Shown here: positions 1-9,449 of the stretch, in pieces
Position numbering within the stretch: position 1 is the stretch's first letter
How the letters are laid out: each line of letters begins with the position of its first letter
NCBI GenBank assembly: GCA_040414675.1
Contig: JBEDUN010000093.1
Span: 1-64,000 of the forward strand
Direction of reading: 5' to 3'
DNA length: 64,000 nt
Source: JARBAU01 sp040414675
Lineage (GTDB): Archaea; Thermoproteota; Nitrososphaeria; Nitrososphaerales; Nitrososphaeraceae
Position numbers and translations under genes: made by a program
The notes under the pieces: generated by a model
Database searches by the model: none
Told to the model about the DNA's origin: nothing
Seen by the model: the letters and a program-made list of their open reading frames with translations, nothing else

Positions 1-464
1 TGAACAACAAAACTGGTTTCGCAATTGCTGCTATAGCAATAGTTGCAGCATTGTTAATCACAACATCGGCCATGAATCCAAACAACGCATTTGCAGGCGG
101 ACACTATAAAAAGAGAACAACTCAAACTTTGATACAACAAAACAACTGTGGTAACGGCGCATTGCCAGTAAAGATAGACTGCCAGAATTCTGCCTCACAA
201 ATTCAAGGCAGAAATAACGCAGCCGCAGTAGCAGCTGCACAAGGAACTGGTCCTAGCGGAAACAATGACAATCACATGCCAGGTATGCCAGGCGGTGACG
301 ACCACGGCAACAACGACCACGGCAACAACGACCACGGCAACAACGACCACGGCAACAACGACCACGGCAACAACGATCACGGCAACAACGACCACGGCAA
401 CAACGACCACGGCAACAACGACCACGGCAACAACGATGACGGCGCATCGATGAGCGTCAACTAA
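1..464 (+). CDS. Secreted CGNG/CQN-motif protein with DHGNN repeats (start codon cut by window edge)
   Basis: The window opens with TGAACAACAAAAC, so the first base of the ATG lies just outside. The protein then reads MNNKTGFAIAAIAIVAA..., a signal peptide ending near NNAFA. A mature domain follows with the motif CGNGALPVKIDCQN-SASQIQG-RNNA, and then nine HGNND repeats and an acidic tail. The two cysteines are ten residues apart and could form a disulfide outside the cell. The same signal peptide and motif recur in the genes at 10484-11005 and 27027-27284, so this is a paralogous family. The function is unknown; the His/Asp/Asn-rich tail could bind metal ions, which is inference only. An internal methionine at 51 is not the real start. 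Confidence 0.8.
   Translation, partial: NNKTGFAIAAIAIVAALLITTSAMNPNNAFAGGHYKKRTTQTLIQQNNCGNGALPVKIDCQNSASQIQGRNNAAAVAAAQGTGPSGNNDNHMPGMPGGDDHGNNDHGNNDHGNNDHGNNDHGNNDHGNNDHGNNDHGNNDHGNNDDGASMSVN
300..434 (+). repeat. Nine tandem 15-bp repeats encoding DHGNN
   Basis: The unit GACCACGGCAACAAC is repeated nine times in frame, with only a C-to-T change in one copy. Near-identical DNA, not just protein, points to recent expansion by slippage or unequal recombination. It forms the hydrophilic C-terminal tail of the secreted protein. Confidence 0.95.
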
Positions 465-875
465 TCTTAAAAACGAAAGTAACTAATCAAACACAAATAA
501 CGTAAACCTTCCTTCATTTTTTACTAAATCTTTCCTGAATTATTATTGATTTAGACAGAAAATCATTTTGCTCTCTAACTCAGATCAATATTAGCATGAA
601 ACAGCCCTGTTAACAAATTCTTTAATTTACGAGGGTGACTCATAAATGACATTCTTACGTCAATTCAGCCATTTATGGTGAATTTATTTGTAGCGAAATT
701 TATGGGATTCGTGTAATGTTTTGCGAAAAAGTCAATAAAATAATTCAGAATTAAAATAGTCTGGATAGAAGATACCAGTAAACCATATGAATTTCTGCAA
801 ATGCATTATTTCAATATAGTTTAGACTTTATAAGAGTCGTCTTCTCACAGTACTCTATAGTTAGTCTTCAGAAGT
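465..875. other. Intergenic stretch, no gene seen
   Basis: About 410 bases of AT-rich sequence between the secreted-protein gene and the end of the RadA-like gene. I see only a weak 7-bp inverted repeat (ATAAATG/CATTTAT, about 642-674) and no convincing reading frame. Confidence 0.5.
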
Positions 876-1832
876 CTATTTCATAGAAACAGTTTTTAAA
901 TCTTGTTCTTCCAATAGAATTTGAGATCTTTTAATACCTTTATTTGTACAGTTATTGTATGTACTTATAAATAATTCTACAAGACCTGTTTTATTCTTAT
1001 TCTTATTCTTATTCTTATCTATAATTTCAATGCGCTTTTCAAATATTGAGGAAAGAATGTTATTGTATCTACAAAATTGTTGAACATTGTAATTCCAAGA
1101 CATCATAATCAGGACGTTTTGTAATATTTTCGTTTTCGTTAACGAATGTTTAATTTCTCTTATTAGATATTCTGTTTCATTAATGTCTAGTCTTGGCTCG
1201 CGTAAAAACATTTCCAAAAAGTTTGAAATTACTACCATATTGGAATTATAATGTTGAATTATTTTTGGTAATTCAGTAATGATTAAATCTGTCAATTGAT
1301 AGACTGTGAATGCTCTGCTTACAATTATCTGCTGTAGTATACTTTTAGTATCTAATCCATATTGTCTTGCAAAGTTTACAAATAGATAAAAATCTAGACT
1401 ATTTCCTCCGTCTATAATTATAATATTGGGTGCATCAAATCCTCCTACTCTTTTTGACATTAAAGCACGAATGCATAATCTTGTAACTATCATATTTGTA
1501 TATTTTTTATTACCTACTACACATACTCTATCATCATTTGAGAAATTTACGAGGTAGTCTAATTTTTCAATACCAAAATCTAATGTATCACCCTTGTAAT
1601 TTAATTCATAAGCAGTTCTAAATTTGAGTAATGATTCTTGTCGTCGAGATGATTGAGAGAATAAATGCGTTCTTTCATCATAATTCCTTTTAATAAGAGT
1701 ACTAGAAAGTAAGGATCTACATATGGGACATTCCTCACTATTGGTCGATATGTTATTAATAGATGAGTCTAGCTCCTTTAGAATTGTGCCGCATTTTCCG
1801 CATAAATATTGTAACGTCTTCTGATTAAACAT
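876..1832 (-). CDS. Degenerate RadA/RecA-fold protein with N-terminal zinc finger
   Basis: Residues 10-45 carry two CxxC pairs (CGKCG and CPIC), a likely zinc finger. The rest resembles the RadA/Rad51 ATPase core: IIIIDGGNSLD sits where Walker B lies, and the downstream stretch IIVSRAFTVYQLTDL matches the RadA 'VARAYTSEQL' region. The Walker A position reads VGNKKYTNM with no GxxxxGKT, so ATP binding is doubtful. I chose the ATG at 1832 over an in-frame TTG at 1880 because a TATA-like box (CTTATAAGG, 1862-1870) lies about 34 nt upstream and because the zinc finger starts right after it. A hexamer repeat at 991-1014 encodes a (Lys-Asn)n stretch near the C-terminus. Function is unknown; it may be an accessory recombination paralogue. 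Confidence 0.7.
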   Translation of the reverse strand: MFNQKTLQYLCGKCGTILKELDSSINNISTNSEECPICRSLLSSTLIKRNYDERTHLFSQSSRRQESLLKFRTAYELNYKGDTLDFGIEKLDYLVNFSNDDRVCVVGNKKYTNMIVTRLCIRALMSKRVGGFDAPNIIIIDGGNSLDFYLFVNFARQYGLDTKSILQQIIVSRAFTVYQLTDLIITELPKIIQHYNSNMVVISNFLEMFLREPRLDINETEYLIREIKHSLTKTKILQNVLIMMSWNYNVQQFCRYNNILSSIFEKRIEIIDKNKNKNKNKTGLVELFISTYNNCTNKGIKRSQILLEEQDLKTVSMK

Positions 1833-1861
1833 GCATAGTACGGTAGTAGTACGGTAACATA

Positions 1862-1870
1862 CCTTATAAG
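1862..1870 (-). promoter_or_regulatory. TATA-like box for the RadA-like gene
   Basis: CTTATAAGG on the minus strand lies about 34 nt before the ATG at 1832, consistent with a short-leader archaeal transcript. It supports that start over the upstream TTG. Confidence 0.4.
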
Positions 1871-1880
1871 TAGTTCTCAA

Positions 1881-3373
1881 TTCTGCGTCATAACACGCAT
1901 AATGATATTATATCACTACGCTCACTATCGCTGCAAGAGTCTTAATCTAAAGAACAATGATAAAAGGAAAGCAACAAACGATCATTAGCCAGACGATAAA
2001 AAAATTCTATACAATGATTCCTGTTAACGGTATGCGTCGAAATAAAATTTGTAGACATTGCAAAATTCTAGGCTTTTTAGAATGACAGTCTAGACTCTAA
2101 AACTAGTCTCGAGGAGCCCAAATCAATTGTTCAACAAATGCCTAAGATTCCAGAAAAATTCATGTACAAGCGTAAATTTTGCATGCGCAATTTGAGTAGT
2201 TGCAACAAAATATAAAATACATCAGTGTCAATTTCGAGAGGACTCCTTTAAACAGGATCAAAATTAACAAAATGTCTTAGATGGAGATGTATAACGGACG
2301 ATAATCAGGTGACAATTCAAATTGAACACCCAATTACAACATAACGGAAGTCAATAAAAAGAACAAATCAGAACCAAATGTCAAGCCTATGACATCTTGT
2401 TATCAATTTACTTTTTCTTTCTATACCTGTGAGCCATATATCATGATATTATACCTTACTCCAGCTTGATTAATTATTGTTAGATTTGTTATTGTATCTC
2501 ATAAGGAACAATGTTAATCAAGTATTTTATACATTTTCTTTAATCTATTCTATACCAGCATCGCTCAGTATCTCAGAGAAGCGAATAGAGAGACATTACA
2601 CTTTCTATTTCTTCTCTTTGTCAAAAGCATTCAAATCAAATTTAACACCGGAGCACAGAAACTAAGAATGAAATGCTTAATAGTCCTGTTTTGATATTGC
2701 ATCCCGTCTCAACATCTAAGACTATAACACAATAGATACAAGAGGAGTAATTCAGTAACGGATCTACAATAGAATATTGGGATACAAATAAATGAAAATT
2801 ATCTACTAATATGCAAAACCTATAACGAAAATGTTACCTTTGAGTCAAATATAAAACAGCATCTAAATTCATTTTCTTCCTACTCAAATCTCGTAAAATA
2901 TCGTCAAAATTGAAACTGCAATTAAAAACTAGCACAAAAAGATTCCTACTATTAATTGTGGATAAATAAAGATGTACTAAAACAGACTTTTTAAATCTAT
3001 TGCACTTGCACTAATTTCATACTGCTAAACCATCAGTCACATAAGAAATGTTTTAAGAGTGCATTATAATGATCCTATCTGGGAATGTAACCGATAACTA
3101 AAATCTAATGCAGTCTCCATGCTAATCTGTTACTAGTCAAAATCCCTTTCCATAGACTACTAAACTAAAAAGTGAAACGTAAAGCGAAGAAATTATTTCA
3201 CTATCTACAATTTCAATTAGAAATGAGCCATTCATTCAGATGTGTATTTGCTTTAGGATTGATGACCATATTGCTATCATTAAATTGGCATAAGTATAGT
3301 GACTAGAGTCAGGCGAATCTAACTGAGTCTATGATTGATCAATACATCTAAGCAGATTACCTTCGCGAACACG
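1881..3373. other. 1.5-kb intergenic region, no supported gene
   Basis: AT-rich sequence with frequent stops in all frames. A 62-codon plus-strand reading frame at 2477-2665 has no recognisable motif and hydrophobic low-complexity composition; I do not support it. A 23-codon plus frame near 2009 with one CxxC is too short to call. No tRNA or repeat array is visible. Confidence 0.5.
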
Positions 3374-4195
3374 CTATCTTAAAAATGTACGTATTGCCTC
3401 ATAAACTATCAGTGGTTTCTCTGCAAATGGAGCATGTCCTGCATTCTCAACAATCTCGATCGTCGCAGTTGTTAAGAGATTTCGAAAAATTTCGAGATAT
3501 TCGATAGGAATCAAGGCATCATTCCTACCCCAAATGATAAGCGTCGGAATTTTGCATATAGTCTTTAATCGCTCAGGCAAAATCCGAGTTCTAGTACTAT
3601 TTTCATAAGTTGAGCGGAAAGAATACTTTGCATTCTGCATATTCAGTCGATAGATAAAAAGATCAACTAAAGAGAGAACAATTGCCGACGGATTTGCCAT
3701 CATTTGTTGGAATACATTCTTAACGTTATCAAAAGATGGATTCATCGCCACATGCAAATACTGTTCGAGAAGACTCGTGGGCCCATTCAATAATCCAGAA
3801 GAATCAATCAATACAAGTCTATTTATCAGCTGCCCATTTTCGATTGCAACTTCAGCCGCAATGTATCCTCCTAGAGAATGTCCGATCAAACAAGTCTTTT
3901 CTTGTTCGATACCAATAGTTCTCATGAATTCTGTTACACAATCTCTGAAAAATCCTATATTATACTCTACGTTATTTGGCGTATCGCTTTTGCCAAAACC
4001 TATCAAGTCAATTGCAATCGTATGATACGATTTAGCCAACGCCTCAGGAAAGTCTAACCATCTATCAGCGGAAGCGCCTAGACCATGAATAAATAGAATA
4101 TGATGCGTTTGCCTATCTGCGTCGGAGTTGATATTGGGTGAACCATATTCTAGATACCTCATTCTGAATCCTTTTATGTAAGCAAACCTTTCCAC
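3374..4195 (-). CDS. Alpha/beta hydrolase
   Basis: A 273-residue alpha/beta-hydrolase-fold enzyme, probably cytoplasmic. The oxyanion-hole motif HGLG lies at residues 37-40, the nucleophile elbow GHSLGG puts the serine at 107, the acid is in IIWGRNDALIP, and the catalytic histidine is in AGHAPFAEKP. All triad positions are intact. The cap segment between the serine and the acid is helical and variable, as usual, and the substrate cannot be told from it; esterase, C-C hydrolase and haloperoxidase-like members share these motifs. No SD is obvious. The next gene on the same strand, a rhodanese, starts about 1 kb upstream and is probably a separate unit. Confidence 0.88.
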   Translation of the reverse strand: MERFAYIKGFRMRYLEYGSPNINSDADRQTHHILFIHGLGASADRWLDFPEALAKSYHTIAIDLIGFGKSDTPNNVEYNIGFFRDCVTEFMRTIGIEQEKTCLIGHSLGGYIAAEVAIENGQLINRLVLIDSSGLLNGPTSLLEQYLHVAMNPSFDNVKNVFQQMMANPSAIVLSLVDLFIYRLNMQNAKYSFRSTYENSTRTRILPERLKTICKIPTLIIWGRNDALIPIEYLEIFRNLLTTATIEIVENAGHAPFAEKPLIVYEAIRTFLR

Positions 4196-4391
4196 CTATT
4201 CAAGGGGCCATAAGAGGAATATTAGCATGATCCTCGTAACACCGGTCATTGTCAGACATAGAATCTATGCATATTATTGACGGATGATCTGAAAATATTA
4301 CCTAGGTCGAACATTTAAGATCGATTTTGGAAGTTGAGATAAGATAAGTGAAAGTTATAGATCTATACACATGAGAGACTGTGCTGGCTGG

Positions 4392-5171
4392 TTATCGCAG
4401 CGGATTTCGACGCTGCGCCCAGTCTATTATTGAACCATCATACAATCTCACATTATTATATCCGGCTTCTTTAAGTTGCAAGAAAGTATGAGATGCTCTA
4501 GTTCCTGAGTGACAGTAGCATATAATCTCTTTATCTTTTGAAATACCCTTCTTCTCAAAATCAAGGATCAATTCCTCTCGCTCTTTCATCATTTTTCCAT
4601 CGTGTCCTATACCTTCTTCCCAATTATGAAGTATAGATCCCGGAATCCGTGCTTGAAAGTGTTCCTGTGGAGTTCTAGCATCGACGACTATACATTGATC
4701 TTCACTCATCTTATTCTTGATCATATGAGCATCAGCTCTGATTGAATTATCTAATTGTGAAGAGAAAGATTTGTTGGTAGGGGGCGGAGAGACAGGGAGA
4801 ACTTTGCTCACAGCCAACCCGGCATTAATCCAGTCTCTGAAACCAATTTCCAAAAGTTTGACCTTGGTATGACCATGGTATAGTAAAGTCCAAACTATAC
4901 GAGCTGCGGTTGGATCGGAATTATCGCCATAAACTATGACTGACTTAGATTGGTCAATATGCCGCTTTGTGAAAACATTTTCAACAGTTTTAGAATCAGC
5001 TACCAAGTTAGCCCCATTATCGGCGACTGAAATGAGGCTTTCAATACCGATTGGCAAGGCATTCTCGATATGTCCGAACCTGTATAACATACTTCCTCTT
5101 GCATCTAAAATGGTTGTATTCGGATCATCTAGATGCATTGATAGCCAGTGATAATCTTCAATCATCGTCAT
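4392..5171 (-). CDS. Two-domain rhodanese (thiosulfate sulfurtransferase-like)
   Basis: A 259-residue tandem rhodanese. The N-terminal domain (about residues 8-125) has the CH2-type opening ILDARGSMLYRFGHIENA and no catalytic cysteine. The C-terminal domain (about 145-259) has VVDARTPQEHFQARIPG and the active loop CYCHSGTRAS, where Cys-H-S-G-T-R fits the CxxGxR sulfur-transfer loop. The enzyme moves sulfane sulfur from thiosulfate or 3-mercaptopyruvate to a thiol acceptor; which donor is used is not visible. Length and two-domain order are typical of the family. Confidence 0.9.
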   Translation of the reverse strand: MTMIEDYHWLSMHLDDPNTTILDARGSMLYRFGHIENALPIGIESLISVADNGANLVADSKTVENVFTKRHIDQSKSVIVYGDNSDPTAARIVWTLLYHGHTKVKLLEIGFRDWINAGLAVSKVLPVSPPPTNKSFSSQLDNSIRADAHMIKNKMSEDQCIVVDARTPQEHFQARIPGSILHNWEEGIGHDGKMMKEREELILDFEKKGISKDKEIICYCHSGTRASHTFLQLKEAGYNNVRLYDGSIIDWAQRRNPLR

Positions 5172-5490
5172 AAGTGGTCTATGGAAGTTGAATCTAACCT
5201 TATATTAACCATAATTTTAATTATGAACTTTTCTAGGAATTTGATAGAGCTCTTTAGACCTATAGATAATCATCGAAATAAGAACCAGTCTGATGCTTCC
5301 CTCTTCGCATGAGTTGGTATGCCTCTATCGGGTTTATCACTAGAATCGCTATCGTAACAAATAATATGTCTCGACTGTCGAGTTTGTGTCTACGACTTAA
5401 CCAAAGTAGAATGATTATGTATCAAGTGTTCTAGCAACATAAAGCAAGAGCAGTAACTGACAACAATCACGCAGATTGATGAGCTTTTAT
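5172..5490. other. Intergenic stretch, no gene seen
   Basis: About 320 AT-rich bases between the rhodanese start and the end of the broken hydrolase. No reading frame, repeat or hairpin that I would support. Confidence 0.5.
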
Positions 5491-6199
5491 TTAAAAGTAA
5501 CATCTAAACCATCCACTGGCAGGTCTTGCGACTTCATCGAGTGTTCCAGGTTCTTCAAAGAGATGAGTTGTGTTTGCCACTACTACCATCTTTTTCTTTT
5601 CCGAGCCAATGTCTCGTAGAGCATTCTTATTCCAATTGATTACTTCAGGATAGTCACTCCCGTCTACAATGAATAGTGTAGGGACAGTAACTAGCCTCAA
5701 ACAATTTCTTACAACAAGGTCTGGTTTACCTGATCGAGACACAATAGCATCTACAAACTTGCACGTCCTACTGTTAGATGACGCATTGAGGGCAGCTGCA
5801 GTGTCTGTACTTGCTCCAAAGTATCCTAGCTTAAGTACTCTGATATTCTGATTTTGTGTTATCCATTCGGTTATTTTGACTAGTCTGCTTGATAGCAAAT
5901 TTTATTTAACTTATTTAGTATGAGTCCAGGATTACTATCAAGTTGGGTTGCTACAATATTATTGCACTCTTCTTCTGGTGTGAGCAAATCTACCAGCAGG
6001 TCTCAAGCCCCTACTTGTTCATTAATTCAGCTACAGCACTATTTCTTGGACTGTTCCTACCACTTCCCCTGCCATGAGCAAATATAACTATGCCGGTGGG
6101 ATTAATTGGAATAGCTAATTTGACCTTTAATGTCACTTGATTTTCAGAGTTCGAGATTGGGATATGCACTGAAGCTTTAATCAAATCAATACAATGCTC
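5491..6199 (-). pseudogene. Dienelactone hydrolase-family pseudogene
   Basis: Reading the minus strand from about 6199, one frame gives VKLAIPINPTGIVIFAHGRG then SGRNSPRNSAVAELMNK, the N-terminus of dienelactone-hydrolase-like enzymes. It then hits an in-frame TAG where the family has Ala before GLET. One base is missing after GLE-AC, and the next frame continues LLVDLLTPEEE. A second shift near 5895 leads to LLSSRLVKITEW, then LKLGYFGASTDTAAAL and the C-terminal catalytic region with VDGSDYPEV and TTHLFEEPG. The 135-codon open frame at 5491-5898 is therefore only the 3' half. One stop plus two frameshifts make loss of function very likely. The G-x-S elbow (YFGAST) and the histidine (TTHLFEEP) are still readable, so decay looks fairly recent. 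Confidence 0.85.
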
Positions 6200-6634
6200 C
6201 TCATTTTACTTTATTCTTTTAGACCGTTTAAAATTCTACTGCAAATTTATGTAAATATAAGTTAATCAGTTCTGGAAATCATGGAGAATGATCGAGTTAA
6301 GATAGCTATTATGACTCTGCAAAATAGCAAAATACTTAAAGCCCATGTTACTACGAATTATAATTTGATCAGCTGTGCGTTAAATGGTTAATTTTTCACT
6401 AGTTAGGCTAGTCGTTTGACGGTTGTATATCTGAATTTTTATCTTTAGTTACCAGTCATAGGTAATATTATACCTGGAATTCGTATACAATTTTCAAAAC
6501 TGCTTTTACTTTGTGATTGATTTGTTTGGAACACTTGAAATTATTATTTATGCTAATGATATATTGAGCGAGTACTCTTCATGGGTACTATGTATTCTGA
6601 CGCCATCAACATTTGTCTAAAGTCGAGTACCCAT
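6200..6634. other. Intergenic stretch, no gene seen
   Basis: AT-rich spacer between the 5' end of the hydrolase pseudogene and the end of the AbrB gene; no supported reading frame. Confidence 0.5.
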
Positions 6635-6832
6635 TCATAGTACTTCAGGACCTCGTGAATGTGATTGTTTCATTTTTCCTTCACCTAATGGGATATAAAT
6701 CCCGTCATCATTAACAAACATCTCTAATCTATTACCTTTTTCCAAATTGAATCCATCTACTACCGGCTTAGGAAGGACTATTATAGAACTTGAACCCATT
6801 GACGAGATGGTCACTCTATGTTTTGTAGGCAT
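6635..6832 (-). CDS. SpoVT-AbrB-like swapped-hairpin DNA-binding protein
   Basis: A 65-residue protein. Residues 5-50 read RVTISSMGSSSIIVLPKPVVDGFNLEKGN and then LEMFVNDDGIYIPL, the beta-alpha-beta pattern of AbrB/MazE-type swapped-hairpin transcription regulators: polar start, IVLPK turn, helix, G-N/D-R-L strand. Such proteins dimerise and bind DNA, often regulating their own promoter. No toxin partner is next to it. It is divergent from the glycosyltransferase at 6924 with about 90 bases between, so it could share or regulate that promoter region. Confidence 0.8.
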   Translation of the reverse strand: MPTKHRVTISSMGSSSIIVLPKPVVDGFNLEKGNRLEMFVNDDGIYIPLGEGKMKQSHSRGPEVL

Positions 6833-6923
6833 TTGCCTTTCTCATAGTCCTCTAATTGTGTATTTAAATATTGTTCTATATATATAATTAGACTTATATT
6901 TAGATACGTATGCTAATCAATAT

Positions 6924-8147
6924 ATGAATAAATTGTTTCTTAATTCTAATTTGCTTCCTAAAATATTGATGGTTTGTACAGAATATCCACCCATGCAAGG
7001 AGGAGTAGGCAGATATACACATAACCTGTCCCTAGCACTTCGCAAGATTGGTTATGATGTCCAAATTCTAAGCAACAAAATGGGCAATGGAGATTTTTCA
7101 GGGCTTTCTCCGACCAGTACCGACGACTCTCAGATCCTACTCCAGTTGGTAGATAAGACCAAACCTGACATAGTTCATGTGCAGTATGAGCAAGGGATGT
7201 ATGGATTGGTATTGAATGGATTAAACCCCAGGAAAACACATACCAACATTGATTCTTTTTATGAGACCTGCAAAACACCTATAGTAACGACATTCCATTC
7301 GGCATACACGTTTAACCAATGGCTTAAATTAGTTGAGTCGCTAAAACCTTTGAAACCGAATTTTGATAAAGGCTTTTCGAGTTCTATTATCGCTAAGTAT
7401 TGGACAAGCTTACTAAATTACTATTCTTTCCATAACTTGAACAAAGAAAAGTTAGCCAAAAGCAAGGTGGGAATAGTCTTTTCGGACTATTTGTCAAAAA
7501 TAATTGGAGGCGGCAAAGTAATCTATCATGGTGCAGAGCTCAGTTCGTCGAGCTCCAGAGTAAAAGAAGCGGCCAGAAAGTTATTTAATCTGCCAAAAAG
7601 TGACCGGATAGCACTAGCGATGGGTTTTATGACCTCTACAAAGGGATGGGACATCTTGGAAGAAATTGATGTTCCAACTGGATGGTCGATAGTTACAAAT
7701 TCCTCAAATAATGATTTTGGCCAAAAACACTCTAACAGGACTTTGACCAAACACGGCATCATTGACTTGAAATTGAATTTTCTTTCGGATGAATATTTAT
7801 CCCTCTTATTTTCTTCTGCTGATGCGGTACTCTTACCTTATAAGGTATGTTCTGGCTCGGGAGTTATGTTCGATGCCTTGGCACATGGCTTGCCATTTGT
7901 AGCCTCGAATTTAGGATTTTTTAAAGAGTTTTCTAATAAAGGATTGGGAATTACTGTGAGTCGTAACGGTACTGCTTTTGCTAAAGCACTTGAGAAATTA
8001 GATACGTACTATGACTTTTACAAGAATGCAGTTGACAAATTTAGGTGGAATATTAGCTGGACTAAAATTGCAGAAGAACACAGTAATGTGTATAAACAAA
8101 TACTAGAAAGAGATGCGACCATCATTCCTGCACTTGCCAATAAATAG
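6924..8147 (+). CDS. Glycosyltransferase family 4 (GT-B)
   Basis: A 407-residue GT-B enzyme. The N-terminal half begins KILMVCTEYPPMQGGVGRY with the glycine-rich acceptor-side motif, and PDIVHVQYEQG is the typical first-domain strand. The C-terminal half has LALAMGFMTSTKGWD-type donor-domain sequence and SADAVLLPYKVCSGSGVMFDAL, where the family normally has the EGxxxxxxEA motif; here the first Glu is Ser and the region is SGSGVMFDA. It probably transfers a sugar from a nucleotide donor to surface glycans, glycolipid or protein; the sugar cannot be read from sequence. The ATG at 6924 was chosen; an internal ATG at the MVCTEYP position is less likely because it would cut the first strand. Confidence 0.87.
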   Translation: MNKLFLNSNLLPKILMVCTEYPPMQGGVGRYTHNLSLALRKIGYDVQILSNKMGNGDFSGLSPTSTDDSQILLQLVDKTKPDIVHVQYEQGMYGLVLNGLNPRKTHTNIDSFYETCKTPIVTTFHSAYTFNQWLKLVESLKPLKPNFDKGFSSSIIAKYWTSLLNYYSFHNLNKEKLAKSKVGIVFSDYLSKIIGGGKVIYHGAELSSSSSRVKEAARKLFNLPKSDRIALAMGFMTSTKGWDILEEIDVPTGWSIVTNSSNNDFGQKHSNRTLTKHGIIDLKLNFLSDEYLSLLFSSADAVLLPYKVCSGSGVMFDALAHGLPFVASNLGFFKEFSNKGLGITVSRNGTAFAKALEKLDTYYDFYKNAVDKFRWNISWTKIAEEHSNVYKQILERDATIIPALANK

Positions 8148-8355
8148 CTACGGCAGCATATTGAAAATATGTCTCAGTCAGAAGTTGATGGATTTCACGG
8201 GTTGTGATTATTTATTTGTTGGATTTAGGTGTTCGATCGCAGTCAGAGATAACTGGTTGAGTTCAAAATTTACCAGCGGAAAGGTACTTTGTTACAAGTA
8301 ATACACAAAATGCAATCTATACTCTCAAAAGAAGTTCCTTTGTTATGTTAGTAAA

Positions 8356-9449
8356 TCAGTATCTGGTAATTAGAATTCCGTATGTAGTTGAATCAGGAAA
8401 TTTCTTACTACCAGGTCTAGAATTGATGGCTGCATAAATACCTGTGGACCTATATTTTGACAGGAGCAAAAAATCATTTAGTTCGCTCTCTTCTAGAGTT
8501 GTATGTCCGATTTCAATAGCTCTATTAACAAAACTAAAAGGATATTCGACAGGCTTGGCAAAACGAACGCATCCCGCAGGTGGATTGGCTCGTAACATGA
8601 AGGCTCTTAAGCAAGCCTTCTCGCCTTGAAGCCAATCGCGGACTTTGTTCATGATGATTGGCTTAAGCATATTAACTAACTTATTATATCTGGTTTGTTT
8701 GTCATGGGTGGACAAGATACTGATCTCAGAATAAGAATTGCCGCAATGATGGATCGAAGTAGTTATCTGCTGAAGAATTTCCTCGAGTGTGAATCCAGTA
8801 TTTTCACAAATGGAAATTGAATAAAGCTCAAGACAGTTGCTACATACATCAACACGGAATCCCTGTATTTCCCTTTCAGTGATTAGAGTGTCAGATGTTT
8901 GCTCATACTTGTGTGTTATTACAGCTGGAATATTCTGCATATAATTAGCTCCTAAAGTATCGAATAAATGCGCAGACCCCAATTGACTTCCGGAGGAATA
9001 TCGGAAAGCAGATTCGGGAGTCGATGTGTAAAAGTTAAGAAATTTGTTACGCATTTCGAAAAGTTCTGTAATACTTTCCAAAATATTTACACTGCTCTGA
9101 AGAGGGTCTGAATAGGAATAATGCGAGTTAGGATACGTTGCTCCACCATTATTGGAGATCGGCAAAAAACGTCGAAGGAGACTGTTATAATAAAACTTTG
9201 ATATATCATCTTTGATAGGTTGAGAACCCAATGCTGGCTGTCTTACATCGCGATTGTTTATAGGAACTCCACCGATCGCATGACGTCTTGCAATATGGAC
9301 TCTCATGTTGTATCTACGGTTGGACTGCTGCGTGCACATCGGACAAGAATATTTTAGCTGTTTAAATTGAACTCAGCTCCTGATTGGATAATCCCGTCTG
9401 AATCTGCAGTAACTGCAGTAACTACAGGCTGAGGAGGTGGGTTTTTCAT
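8356..9449 (-). CDS. C2H2 zinc-finger protein of unknown function, frameshifted near its N-terminus
   Basis: The long open frame covers 8356-9339, but its first ATG falls inside a zinc finger. The codons just upstream read LKYSCP, completing C-x2-C-x12-H-x4-H (CPMC...HIARRH), and an in-frame TGA lies a few codons further up with no start between. A second frame starting at ATG 9449 reads MKNPPPQPVVTAVTAD and then GIIQSGAEFNL before running into TAA. Adding one A to the AAA run around 9361-9363 joins GAEFNL directly to KQLKYSCPMC. So one gene is split by a one-base deletion, real or an assembly error. The rest (about 300 residues) has a CSNC pair (VDVCSNCLEL) and no family I recognise; it may bind DNA. 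Confidence 0.7.

Noticed and set aside
297..447. Minus-strand and alternate-frame frames over the DHGNN repeat
   Set aside because: Pure repeat shadows (VVVVA and CCRGR patterns).
2477..2665. 62-codon plus-strand reading frame
   Set aside because: No motif, biased hydrophobic composition and no neighbour context in a long AT-rich spacer.
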